Shown here: piece by piece, positions 41,471 to 48,934 of the stretch | How positions within the stretch are numbered: position 1 is the stretch's first letter | How the letters are laid out: the number at the start of each line of letters is the position of its first letter | Assembly: GCF_017163935.1 (NCBI RefSeq) | Contig: NZ_JABVZR010000002.1 | Coordinates: 1 to 64,000 of the forward strand | Origin: Novosphingobium terrae | GTDB lineage: Bacteria; Pseudomonadota; Alphaproteobacteria; Sphingomonadales; Sphingomonadaceae | Length of the DNA: 64,000 nucleotides | Direction of reading: 5' to 3' | Position numbers and translations under genes: made by a program | Notes under the pieces: generated by a model | Seen by the model: the letters and a program-made list of their open reading frames with translations, nothing else | Told to the model about the DNA's origin: nothing | The model's database searches: none

Positions 41471-41992
41471 TCAATGGTCGGCATGCTCTGGCTTGGCCTC
41501 ATCCAGAGGCTGGCCGTCATGCAGATAGGCGGGGGCCTCGATCAGGATGAAGGCGATGCGGGTGGGCTTGTCGGTGGTGTTGCGCCACAGATGGTTGGTG
41601 CCGCGCTGGATGATGATGCCGCCCTCGCGGATGGTCTTCTTGCGACCATCCTCCAGCTCCAGCTCGATTTCGCCCTTCAGCACGATGCCATAGTCGATGC
41701 TGTTGGTGCGGTGCATCGGGCTCTGCTTGCCGGGCAGCATATCGGTGATGCGGATCACGCTGCCACGCTCCAGCGTGAGGCCGGTTGGCAGATCGCGGCC
41801 GTCGCGTTCGTCATTGTTGTCGGCGGGGACGGTTTCTGTCGTCCAGATCGTCAGGAAGCTGGCATCGCCCGAGGGGATCATTGTTGTGGGCGTGATGTCC
41901 TCGGATTTGAAGATAGCGCGGCCATCCTCATTGTGTCCGGTGACCACGCGCTGCACGGCGGGCAGGCCGCTGTCAGAGAGAATTTCGCTCAT
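41471..41992 (-). CDS. Cupin-domain protein
   Basis: This 173-residue protein has a single conserved cupin barrel in its second half (SPMHRTNSIDYGIVLKGEIE and the second motif TNHLWRNTTD). Its start overlaps the FAH-family gene stop by four bases. Only one of the usual metal histidines is obvious in motif 1, so it may be a binding, isomerase or non-metal cupin rather than a dioxygenase. Position ties it to aromatic or cyclic acid catabolism. Confidence 0.8.
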   Translation of the reverse strand: MSEILSDSGLPAVQRVVTGHNEDGRAIFKSEDITPTTMIPSGDASFLTIWTTETVPADNNDERDGRDLPTGLTLERGSVIRITDMLPGKQSPMHRTNSIDYGIVLKGEIELELEDGRKKTIREGGIIIQRGTNHLWRNTTDKPTRIAFILIEAPAYLHDGQPLDEAKPEHADH

Positions 41993-42933
41993 GCCTTGAT
42001 GACCTTCTGTTCGATGATACCGAAGGGCGATGCGCCCGTGGGGGTGACGGCTTCCATGCGCACGCTGTCGCCGAAACGCATGAAATCGGTGCGCGGTGCG
42101 CCTTCATCCACGATCTCGATCCCGCGCCGCTCGGCGATGCAGGAGGAGCCGATCTCGCGGAAATTCTCGTTGGAGACGGTGCCCGAGCCGATCACCGTGC
42201 CCGCCACCAGATCGCGGGTGCGCGCGGCATGGGCGACCAGCTCATGGAAGCCATGCCCCATCGGTTCGCCATTGGCCGCGCCGAAACGCTTGCCGTTCCA
42301 GTCCACCAGCAGGTTGAGGCAGACGCGGCCATTCTTCCAAGCCTCGCCCAGTTCATCGGGCGTGACGGCAAAGGGCGCCATCGAACAATGCGGCTTGGCC
42401 TGCACCCAGCCAAAGCCGGTCTTCATCTCCGGCCCCGCCAGCTTGCGCAGCGACCAGTCGTTGATCTGCACCACCAGCTTGATGTGTTTAAAGGCCTCTT
42501 CCGCCGTGGTGCCCATCGGCACGGCGTCCACGATCACGCCGAATTCACCCTCGAAATCGATGCCCAGATCCTCATCGGGGAAGCGGACATCGTCATGGGG
42601 GCCGTAGAAGCGATCGGAAACGCCCTGATACATCAGCGGGCGCTCGGTCTTGAGCGGTTCGACGCCCAGCACCTTGTCCATCAGCGCGCCATGGCTGGCA
42701 AAGGCCGAGCCATCGAGCCACTGCCAAGCGCGCGGCAGAGGCGCGGCCAGTTGGGCCTGATCCAGCGCTTCAGGGAAATCCGTGATCGCGGCCAGTTGGG
42801 CAGAAACCTGATCCCATTGCTCCAGAGCCTGTTGCAGCGTGCCCACCGGGGCGGGCGCATAGGCCCCGCCATCGGGCGCGACCACGACCAGACGGCCATC
42901 GGCGGTCCCGTCGCGCATGGTTGCCAGACGCAT
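41989..42933 (-). CDS. Fumarylacetoacetate hydrolase (FAH) family protein
   Basis: This 314-residue protein has a C-terminal FAH fold: DLGIDFEGEFGVIVDAVPMG carries the metal-binding acidic residues and VAGTVIGSGTVSNEN the later motif. FAH-family members hydrolyse fumarylpyruvate or fumarylacetoacetate, hydrate 2-oxopentadienoates or decarboxylate oxalocrotonate after ring cleavage. It leads the minus-strand run FAH-cupin-SDR-MFS-SDR and is divergent from the C-C hydrolase operon, which strongly suggests a shared ring-cleavage route. Confidence 0.87.
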   Translation of the reverse strand: MRLATMRDGTADGRLVVVAPDGGAYAPAPVGTLQQALEQWDQVSAQLAAITDFPEALDQAQLAAPLPRAWQWLDGSAFASHGALMDKVLGVEPLKTERPLMYQGVSDRFYGPHDDVRFPDEDLGIDFEGEFGVIVDAVPMGTTAEEAFKHIKLVVQINDWSLRKLAGPEMKTGFGWVQAKPHCSMAPFAVTPDELGEAWKNGRVCLNLLVDWNGKRFGAANGEPMGHGFHELVAHAARTRDLVAGTVIGSGTVSNENFREIGSSCIAERRGIEIVDEGAPRTDFMRFGDSVRMEAVTPTGASPFGIIEQKVIKA

Positions 42934-43117
42934 TTCTCTCTCCCGTTTCGAACTTGAGGATCAGGCTAGCGGCGCGGGCGGCGGGCAGCAAAGGCATCGC
43001 ATCAATAGTGTGCCATCGATCCTATGCGTTGGTCCGCGCGGGAAGAGGCATGGCAAGACGCAGGGAAGACACATATTTCGCCCCGAATGCGCCGGGCCAC
43101 CAATCAAGGATATGAGG

Positions 43118-44269
43118 ATGTTCGAACCCTTTCCCGGCAATTACGTGTGGAATCTGGCCACCAATCTGGCGCTGGTCTGCGGCGGCAATCACGGCGAGAT
43201 CGACGAAGCCTGCCGCCCCGTGCGCGAGGCCGCCAAATCCGGCGCCGATGCCGGTTCCGCCGCTTTGTTCGACAGCTGGATCGCCGTGGCCGATCAGGTG
43301 GCCAAAAACGCCGATGCCGATCTGGCCGATGGCTATGCACTGTCCGCAGGCACCAAATATCTGCGCGCCTCGGGCTATTACCTCGCCGCCGAACGCATGC
43401 AGAGCCGCGATTACGCGCCCCGTTGGGCAGCCTATGAAAAAGGCATGGAGCTTTATCACAAGGGTTCGAAACTGCGCGGGCTGCATGTCGAAAAGGTGGA
43501 GATCCCCTATGAGGGCTCCAGCTACACCGGCATTTTCGTGCATGATGGCAGCGGCACGCCGCGCCCCACGCTGGTCTCGGTCAATGGCCTCGATTCCATG
43601 AAGGAACAGGTCAATATGGCGGGCCATGGCGCCTCAAATCTGGAGCGCGGCATGAACACGCTCTTCGTGGACCAGCCCGGCACTGGCGAGGCAATCCGCA
43701 AACGCAATCTGCCCGCCGTCTATGATGCCGAGCGCTGGGGCAGCCCCGCCTTCGACTATCTGCTGACCCGTAGCGATGTGCAGCATGACAAGATCGGCAT
43801 CTTCGGCCTCTCCTTCGGCGGCTATCACGCGCCGCGCATCGCCGCCAACGATCCGCGCTATGCGTTATGCGCAGTGATGGGCGCCAACCACGTCTGGGGC
43901 CAGCGCCAGCGCGAGCGGGTGAAGAACGAGGGCGAAAACCCCGTGCCCCATTACTGGGATCACGTGTTGTGGGTCTTCGGCTTCGAGGACCGCGACGCCT
44001 TCCTCGATTACGCCGACCAGATCACGCTCGATGGTCAGGTGGAGAAGATCCGCGTGCCCTTCCTGATCACCCATGGCGAGAATGACCGCCAGATCCCCGC
44101 CTTCAACGCCCAGCGCAGCTACGATCAGGCCGTCAACAGCCCCGACCGCCATCTGCGCATGTTCACCAAGGCAGATTTCGAAGTCGAGCATTGCGGCGCC
44201 GACAATGGCACCGGCATGCGCGACTACATCGCCGACTGGTGCGCCGAAACCTTCGCGAAGATGGGATAA
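43118..44269 (+). CDS. Alpha/beta hydrolase, 2,6-dihydroxypseudooxynicotine-hydrolase-like (C-C hydrolase)
   Basis: This 383-residue protein has an N-terminal helical cap (about 1-130) and an alpha/beta hydrolase core with the nucleophile FGLSFGGYHAPR, acid THGENDRQIP and a C-terminal histidine near VEHCGAD. This layout matches the FrsA/DHPON hydrolase branch, whose members cleave C-C bonds in ring-fission or side-chain products. Start 43118 has AAGGA seven bases upstream; an ATG at 43112 sits on that site. It leads a three-gene forward operon with a VOC and an ABM protein. Confidence 0.8.
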   Translation: MFEPFPGNYVWNLATNLALVCGGNHGEIDEACRPVREAAKSGADAGSAALFDSWIAVADQVAKNADADLADGYALSAGTKYLRASGYYLAAERMQSRDYAPRWAAYEKGMELYHKGSKLRGLHVEKVEIPYEGSSYTGIFVHDGSGTPRPTLVSVNGLDSMKEQVNMAGHGASNLERGMNTLFVDQPGTGEAIRKRNLPAVYDAERWGSPAFDYLLTRSDVQHDKIGIFGLSFGGYHAPRIAANDPRYALCAVMGANHVWGQRQRERVKNEGENPVPHYWDHVLWVFGFEDRDAFLDYADQITLDGQVEKIRVPFLITHGENDRQIPAFNAQRSYDQAVNSPDRHLRMFTKADFEVEHCGADNGTGMRDYIADWCAETFAKMG

Positions 44270-44272
44270 GCC

Positions 44273-44680
44273 ATGGCCGATTTCACCTTCCACCACGGCG
44301 GCGTCTCCGTCCCCAGCCTTGATGAGGCGCTCGATTGGTACGGCAATGTCCTGGGCTTCGAGCTGGAAAAACGCTTCTACATCGAGGCTGCCCGCAGCCA
44401 CACCGCCATGGTCAAGAAAGGCCCGCTGCGCTTCGAGATCTTCGAGGTAGAAGGCGCCGCCCCCTTGCCCGAAGATCGCCGCCACCCGCCCAGCGATCTG
44501 AAGACCCACGGCAACAAGCATGTCGCCTTCCGTGTCGCCGATCTGGAGGCCTTCCTCACCGAAATGGAGGCCAAGGAGGTCGATATCGCCTTCGTGGTGC
44601 GCGAGAGCTTCGGCAAGGGCTGCTTTATTCGCGACTGCGCAGGAAACCTGATCGAATTCGTCGAAGAACCCAACGGTTGA
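44273..44680 (+). CDS. VOC-family protein
   Basis: This 135-residue single VOC module starts three bases after the hydrolase stop. The fold edges are FHHGGVSVPSLDEALDWYGNV and IRDCAGNLIEFVEEP with the ligand-type glutamate, and an internal HVAFRVADLEA supplies a second histidine. It could be a small dioxygenase, an epimerase or an isomerase of the pathway. Tight coupling with the C-C hydrolase indicates the same pathway. Confidence 0.84.
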   Translation: MADFTFHHGGVSVPSLDEALDWYGNVLGFELEKRFYIEAARSHTAMVKKGPLRFEIFEVEGAAPLPEDRRHPPSDLKTHGNKHVAFRVADLEAFLTEMEAKEVDIAFVVRESFGKGCFIRDCAGNLIEFVEEPNG

Positions 44681-44691
44681 AAGCGCCCGAT

Positions 44692-45000
44692 ATGGTCACC
44701 GAAATCGCCCGCATCACCATCGACCCCGCCCGTTCCGCAGAGTTCGAGGCCGCCGTGGCTCAGGCCGAGCCGCTGTTTCGCGCGCAGCAGGGCTGCACAG
44801 GCTTCGCTCTGGAGCGCGTGGTGGAAACGCCGGAGATCTATCATCTGCTCGTGGGCTGGGTGAGCGTGGAGGCGCATAATGTGGACTTCCGCTCCACCGA
44901 GGCGTTCCAGCAATGGCGCGCCCTGGCAGGGCCGTTTTTTGTGTCGCCGCCGGAGGTGGTGCATGTGGGAACGGTGATCGGAAGTGTAGACGTGAAGTGA
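44692..45000 (+). CDS. Antibiotic-biosynthesis-monooxygenase (ABM) domain protein
   Basis: This 102-residue ferredoxin-like protein (ITIDPARSAEFEAAVAQAEP and later GWVSVEAHNVDF) is of the YgiN/ABM type. It begins 11 bases after the VOC stop and ends the operon. Such small proteins oxidise quinols or act as cofactor-free monooxygenases; others only bind ligands. Substrate unknown. Confidence 0.8.
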   Translation: MVTEIARITIDPARSAEFEAAVAQAEPLFRAQQGCTGFALERVVETPEIYHLLVGWVSVEAHNVDFRSTEAFQQWRALAGPFFVSPPEVVHVGTVIGSVDVK

Positions 45001-45004
45001 CAAA

Positions 45005-45234
45005 GCAGGGGGCGTTACGCCCCCTGCACCCCCGTTACGTCTCCCGACGGGAGGGAAGTGGCACCCGATCGGTGCGCACCAACGCTCCACCTGCACAAGA
45101 TAAGGCGCCGCAGGCAGAAACCTGTGGCGCCTTCTTGTCGTTTAAAGGCCTGCGGCGCCGCGCCGTTGCCCTTTGGCCGAACTCATAGCGCCACGCCGAC
45201 AAAATCCGGGAGCGCGAGGGTGTAACACCCTCGC
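45005..45234. repeat. Cluster of REP-like hairpins between convergent operons
   Basis: The 254-base gene-free gap holds four hairpins: 45005-45027 (10-base perfect stem, TTA loop), 45041-45053 (CTCCC-GAC-GGGAG), 45102-45133 (13-base stem with one G-T pair, 6-base loop) and 45214-45234 (9-base perfect stem, TAA loop). The first and last share the plan G-rich arm, TTA/TAA loop, C-rich arm followed by TGCA or TCGCAT. This suggests a repeated extragenic palindrome family with termination or mRNA-stability roles. Confidence 0.55.
45102..45133 (+). terminator. Probable terminator of the hydrolase-VOC-ABM operon
   Basis: A 13-base stem (AAGGCGCCGCAGG with CCTGTGGCGCCTT) and 6-base loop are followed by CTTGTCGTTT. 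It is nearly symmetric, so it may also stop the converging dioxygenase transcript. Confidence 0.6.
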
Positions 45235-45254
45235 ATTTCCCTTTCTAAATCCCC

Positions 45255-46313
45255 TTAAATCGCATGCTCATCATCTTCCGTCAGATCGGCCAGAACGCCC
45301 TCGACAGACCCCTTCTTGCGATAGGGCTCAAAGCTTTTCCGCTCCGCATCGAACTGCATATCCCATGGAATATCCGGCCCGCGGAAAATCGGCGGCGCAT
45401 TGTTCGCCCACAGCAGCGAGCCAAAACGGAAGTCCCAGGCGCGCGGCACCCAATTGTCATCGAGGTAGTCGGTATCGGCGTGATACTCGGCTTCTCCGGC
45501 GTGACCGGGCATATCGCAATAGTAATAGATCGCGCTGGAGATGCGGTGGCGGGAAATGCCGCCGCTGGAGTTCATCGACTCATTCTTCCAACCCTTGGCT
45601 TCCATGATGTTGGCGCCCAGCATGACTTCATCGATATCGTCCATACCGAAGGCGATATGCATGAATTTGAAGTGATCCGGCGCGATGGGCAGGTCGCAGT
45701 TCACCCAGAAGATCGAGTGATGCTCAAAGGTGCCCGGCGCGCGGGAGAAGATGCCCACGCCGCGCGAATGGTCGATATAGCGGAAGCCGAGGTGGCGTTC
45801 GTAGAACTCGAAGCTGCCGATGTAATCCGGCGAGAAAAAGACGACATGGTTGATCGTCTTGGGGATGGCCTTCTGGCGCCAGATGCGGTGCTGGTTAAAG
45901 CGCGGATGGCTTGCAGGCGTGTTGACCGGGCTGGCTTCCGAGACGAAGCTGCGCTTGGCCCAGACGCGCAGGGCGATGGGCTGGCCATCCGGGCAGACCG
46001 CGTGGACGGTGCCATCGGCATCGCGGGTCACTGAAACCTCCGTGGCCAGACTGGCGGCAATGGCTTCCAGATTGGCGGCCGTGTCCACGCCCCAGACGGT
46101 TTCCTTCAATCCGTCACCGGGGAAGGGATCGGGCGAAGGGAGGCGCGCGTCTCCATGCGGCAGGATCACGACGCGGCTGCCCGAGGCGAGGCGGAACACC
46201 GCTTCATTGGCGGTGATGCTTTCCACCGGCAGGCCGAAATCGGTCCAGAAGCGGGCGTGCTGCGCCACATCCGCAACGCCGAAAATGGCGCTTTCTACAC
46301 CAAGAATGCTCAT
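45255..46313 (-). CDS. Type I extradiol ring-cleavage dioxygenase-like protein (two VOC modules)
   Basis: This 352-residue protein has two VOC modules. The N-terminal one (about 1-130) looks structural. The C-terminal one keeps a metal triad: His in INHVVFFS, His in FMHIAFGMDD and Glu in EAEYHAD, as in BphC-type extradiol dioxygenases using Fe(II). It would open a catechol-like ring. ATG 46313 has GGGAG upstream; ATG 46325 is possible. It follows a MarR gene after 91 bases with a hairpin between, and converges with the C-C hydrolase operon. Confidence 0.82.
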   Translation of the reverse strand: MSILGVESAIFGVADVAQHARFWTDFGLPVESITANEAVFRLASGSRVVILPHGDARLPSPDPFPGDGLKETVWGVDTAANLEAIAASLATEVSVTRDADGTVHAVCPDGQPIALRVWAKRSFVSEASPVNTPASHPRFNQHRIWRQKAIPKTINHVVFFSPDYIGSFEFYERHLGFRYIDHSRGVGIFSRAPGTFEHHSIFWVNCDLPIAPDHFKFMHIAFGMDDIDEVMLGANIMEAKGWKNESMNSSGGISRHRISSAIYYYCDMPGHAGEAEYHADTDYLDDNWVPRAWDFRFGSLLWANNAPPIFRGPDIPWDMQFDAERKSFEPYRKKGSVEGVLADLTEDDEHAI

Positions 46314-46331
46314 AACATCTCCCAAGACTAT

Positions 46332-46354
46332 GCTCCCCGTTTATGGCGGGGAGC
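46332..46354 (-). terminator. Hairpin between MarR and dioxygenase genes
   Basis: A perfect 8-base stem (GCTCCCCG with CGGGGAGC) and 7-base loop lie 19-41 bases before the dioxygenase start. It is either the MarR terminator or a structure in the dioxygenase leader. Confidence 0.5.
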
Positions 46355-46404
46355 TGCCTTGGGCAGAAACGCAAAGCATCGAAGCCGAGCTATTTGCGGA
46401 ACAG

Positions 46405-46893
46405 CTAGATGGCGGTCTGGCTCTTTCGCGACAGCCATCCATCGGCGTTTTCTCCTGCATGTTCGGCAGGATCTTCATCCCCGATCACATTGAGCGCCCG
46501 CAGGATCGGCATGAGATGCTCGCGTGCTTCCACAGGCACGGCGGCGATGATCCACGCCTCATGGGCCTCGAAAATGGCTTCGATGCGGGCCGCAAGATCG
46601 GCGCCTGTGGGGCTCAGATGCAGGCCCTGAGCCCGGCCCTGCCCTTTTTCCGTCACCACCCAGCCCCGCTCGACCATCCGGCGCACCAACGGGTTCATAT
46701 TGGGGCGCTGGATGGCCAGTGCCCTGCCGCATTCGGCCTGCGATATGCCGGGATTGTAGCCGATCGTCACCAGAATGGAGGCCTCGGTCACCATAACGCC
46801 AAGGGGTTCGAGGCGCCGTGTCAGATAGGCCAGTCGCGTTGCGGCGGCGCGGCGCAGAAGGTAGCCGGGATAGGCATCAAGCGGGTTTTTCAT
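46405..46893 (-). CDS. MarR-family transcriptional regulator
   Basis: This 162-residue protein has the MarR winged helix (about 30-100: GISQAECGRALAIQRPNMNPLVRRMVERGWV, with the wing GQGRAQGLHLSPTG). It lies between the extradiol dioxygenase and the tannase-like gene on the same strand and probably responds to a phenolic intermediate. A perfect GTTATG-GCT-CATAAC palindrome before the TonB receptor at 48935 is a candidate site for it. The ligand is unknown. Confidence 0.87.
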   Translation of the reverse strand: MKNPLDAYPGYLLRRAAATRLAYLTRRLEPLGVMVTEASILVTIGYNPGISQAECGRALAIQRPNMNPLVRRMVERGWVVTEKGQGRAQGLHLSPTGADLAARIEAIFEAHEAWIIAAVPVEAREHLMPILRALNVIGDEDPAEHAGENADGWLSRKSQTAI

Positions 46894-46958
46894 GGCCTAG
46901 CCTATCGCGAAGCCATCGTGATTGACAAGCAGGAGGGCTGGCCCGCGCAACGGCTTAT

Positions 46959-46984
46959 GGCAGGGGAGCACTCGCTCCCCTGCC
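46959..46984 (-). terminator. Hairpin after the tannase-like gene
   Basis: A perfect 11-base stem (GGCAGGGGAGC with GCTCCCCTGCC) and 4-base loop lie 18 bases beyond the tannase stop on the minus strand. No clear T run follows. Confidence 0.6.
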
Positions 46985-47002
46985 CGCCATCCTTGCCCCG
47001 GA

Positions 47003-48784
47003 TCAGACCGGTTTGCGCGATGAGGGCGCCACGCAGGCAAAATTCGCCCCATCCTCCAGCGAGCCCTGCCCCTTGTAGCGCGCATAGCTCGGCCAGGCGC
47101 AGAGCGGGCGCGTGCGATCCGGCCAACGCCCTTGCGGATCGCCCTTGGCGGGGATCGAGGCAGGCGCCTTGTCATGCTCGACCCAGTCCTCCAGCGCGGC
47201 GAGGCCATCGAACTGATCGGTGGCATCGCCGCCGCTGCAATGGTTCATGCCGGGCACGGGGAACACGCGCGCAAAGCTGGACGCCTGCCCATGGGCGCGG
47301 GCATTGACCTCATCCCACCAGGCCAGCGTATCGCGCAGCGAGAACACCGGATCGGCGGCGCCATGCGGCACGATCAGCCTGCCGCCGCGCGCCGCAAAAG
47401 CCGATAGATCAGGCGAATGCGCCGAAACATCCTGCCATGGCGAGCGCGTGAAGCCCCCACCGGTCGCATAGATCTTCTGCCCATCGCGCTGCGCATCGAA
47501 GCGTAATTGGGCATCGAGCAGCCCCTGCGGGTCCCCCGGCACCTCCATCGGCGGCACGATAAACACCGAATGCAGCGAGCCGCCGCCCAGCACCACGTTC
47601 AGCGCCGGAACCTTGCCATCCGCAGAGCCCAGCTTCCAGACCCGCCAGCCCGGTGTCGCCACGCCCGGGTCCCAGGCCCAATCGGCATAGATCGGGCTGC
47701 CATCGGCCTTGCGGCTGCCGCGCATCAGATCATAGAGCGTATCGGCCTTGGCGCGGGTCAGGCAGTCGCCGGTCTCTCCCGCCTTGCAAACCTTCGCCTC
47801 GATCTCTGGGCGCACGCGCGCGGTGGTGCAGGCGGCTGTGTTGCTGACCATGCCATCCGCCGCGCCGTCCAGCGCATCGCAGGCTTTGGTGATCGCGCTG
47901 CCCGCGATCGACAGGTCCTTGTCGGTCAAGGCATTATGGAAGGAGGCGAAGGCCACGGGCCTGGCCAGCAGTTGTGCCAGCCGCTGCACCTCCCACGCCT
48001 CTTCCACGGCGGCGCGGGGCAGAGCAAAGCCGGGGGCGGCGGCCATGATGCCGTCGAACATCTCGGGATGCTGCTGGGCAAAGACCATGCCTTCCTCGCC
48101 GCCCTTCGAGCAGCCGAGGAAATAGGAGCGCGCAATCGGGCGATGGTAATAGGCCGCAATCACCGCCTTGGCAGCCAGAGCCACCGGTGCCAGCGAGGCA
48201 TGGCCATATTCGGCGCGCGCCTGAGGATCGAAGCCGAAGGCCGTTGGCCCGCCGCGTTTGGGATCGCTGTTCAGCCGGTTGTCGTGGCCGGAATCCTGAC
48301 TGACCACCGCATAGCCGCGCATGATTGCAGGCGTGATCGCAGAACCGCGCACCCAACTCACCCGGCCCAGCGCGTCGCCGATTTCGCCATTCGAGCCGCC
48401 GCCGCCCTGAAAGAAGAAGCGCCCGTTCCACGCTTCGGGCAGGCGCATATGGAAGCGGATGGCGTAAGTCTGGCCGTCCACGCCCTTGCGCTCATGCATG
48501 ATGCCATAGAGTTCGCAATGGGCCGGGATCATCTTGCCGTCGATCAGCCCTGCGGCAACGGGCGCGGCACGCTCGATCCGCGTGCCTGCCTCGGGCCAGT
48601 TAACGCCCAGCGCTGCCGAACAGCTGGCTGGTGGCATCGCGGCGGCGGTTGAGACCGGCGCATTCGGCTGCGCCAGACCCGGGCCCGAACCTCCCGCCAG
48701 ACAGCCCAGAGCGATGCAGGCGCCACCTGCTGTCAGCAGGCCATGAAGCCATTGGGGGCGCAACCTGTGGCGAAATCGGATCAT
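47003..48784 (-). CDS. Tannase/feruloyl-esterase-family protein
   Basis: This 593-residue secreted protein has a signal peptide (GLLTAGGACIALGCLAGG) and the family CS-D-HC arrangement: FLGCSKGGEEG holds the catalytic serine beside a cysteine, PHGAADPVFS the acid, and GMNHCSGG the histidine beside its partner cysteine. It hydrolyses esters of phenolic acids or galloyl groups outside or in the periplasm, supplying aromatic acids. ATG 48784 has GAGGGAGAG upstream. It is divergent from a TonB receptor and next to ring-cleavage genes, so release, uptake and degradation are grouped. Confidence 0.88.
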   Translation of the reverse strand: MIRFRHRLRPQWLHGLLTAGGACIALGCLAGGSGPGLAQPNAPVSTAAAMPPASCSAALGVNWPEAGTRIERAAPVAAGLIDGKMIPAHCELYGIMHERKGVDGQTYAIRFHMRLPEAWNGRFFFQGGGGSNGEIGDALGRVSWVRGSAITPAIMRGYAVVSQDSGHDNRLNSDPKRGGPTAFGFDPQARAEYGHASLAPVALAAKAVIAAYYHRPIARSYFLGCSKGGEEGMVFAQQHPEMFDGIMAAAPGFALPRAAVEEAWEVQRLAQLLARPVAFASFHNALTDKDLSIAGSAITKACDALDGAADGMVSNTAACTTARVRPEIEAKVCKAGETGDCLTRAKADTLYDLMRGSRKADGSPIYADWAWDPGVATPGWRVWKLGSADGKVPALNVVLGGGSLHSVFIVPPMEVPGDPQGLLDAQLRFDAQRDGQKIYATGGGFTRSPWQDVSAHSPDLSAFAARGGRLIVPHGAADPVFSLRDTLAWWDEVNARAHGQASSFARVFPVPGMNHCSGGDATDQFDGLAALEDWVEHDKAPASIPAKGDPQGRWPDRTRPLCAWPSYARYKGQGSLEDGANFACVAPSSRKPV

Positions 48785-48879
48785 GCTTCTCTCCCTCTGC
48801 GGATCATCTGTGGCCTTTGCGCCACATCCTCCATCTTTGCTATCTCATATTGCATTTTCCCGATTGCGTCGAGCGTTAT

Positions 48880-48894
48880 GTTATGGCTCATAAC
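48880..48894. promoter_or_regulatory. Palindromic operator between tannase-like gene and TonB receptor
   Basis: GTTATG-GCT-CATAAC is a perfect 15-base palindrome in the 150-base divergent region, 41 bases before the receptor start. GTTATG also occurs just upstream (48875-48880), making a partial tandem. The MarR protein is the likely ligand. Confidence 0.6.
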
Positions 48895-48934
48895 TTAAAC
48901 AGAAACGGCGCGAAGGGCGCTAAAAACCGGAGAG

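Noticed and set aside
43112..43117. ATG 43112 as start of the C-C hydrolase
   Set aside because: The ribosome site AAGGA would be only two bases away; ATG 43118 has correct spacing.
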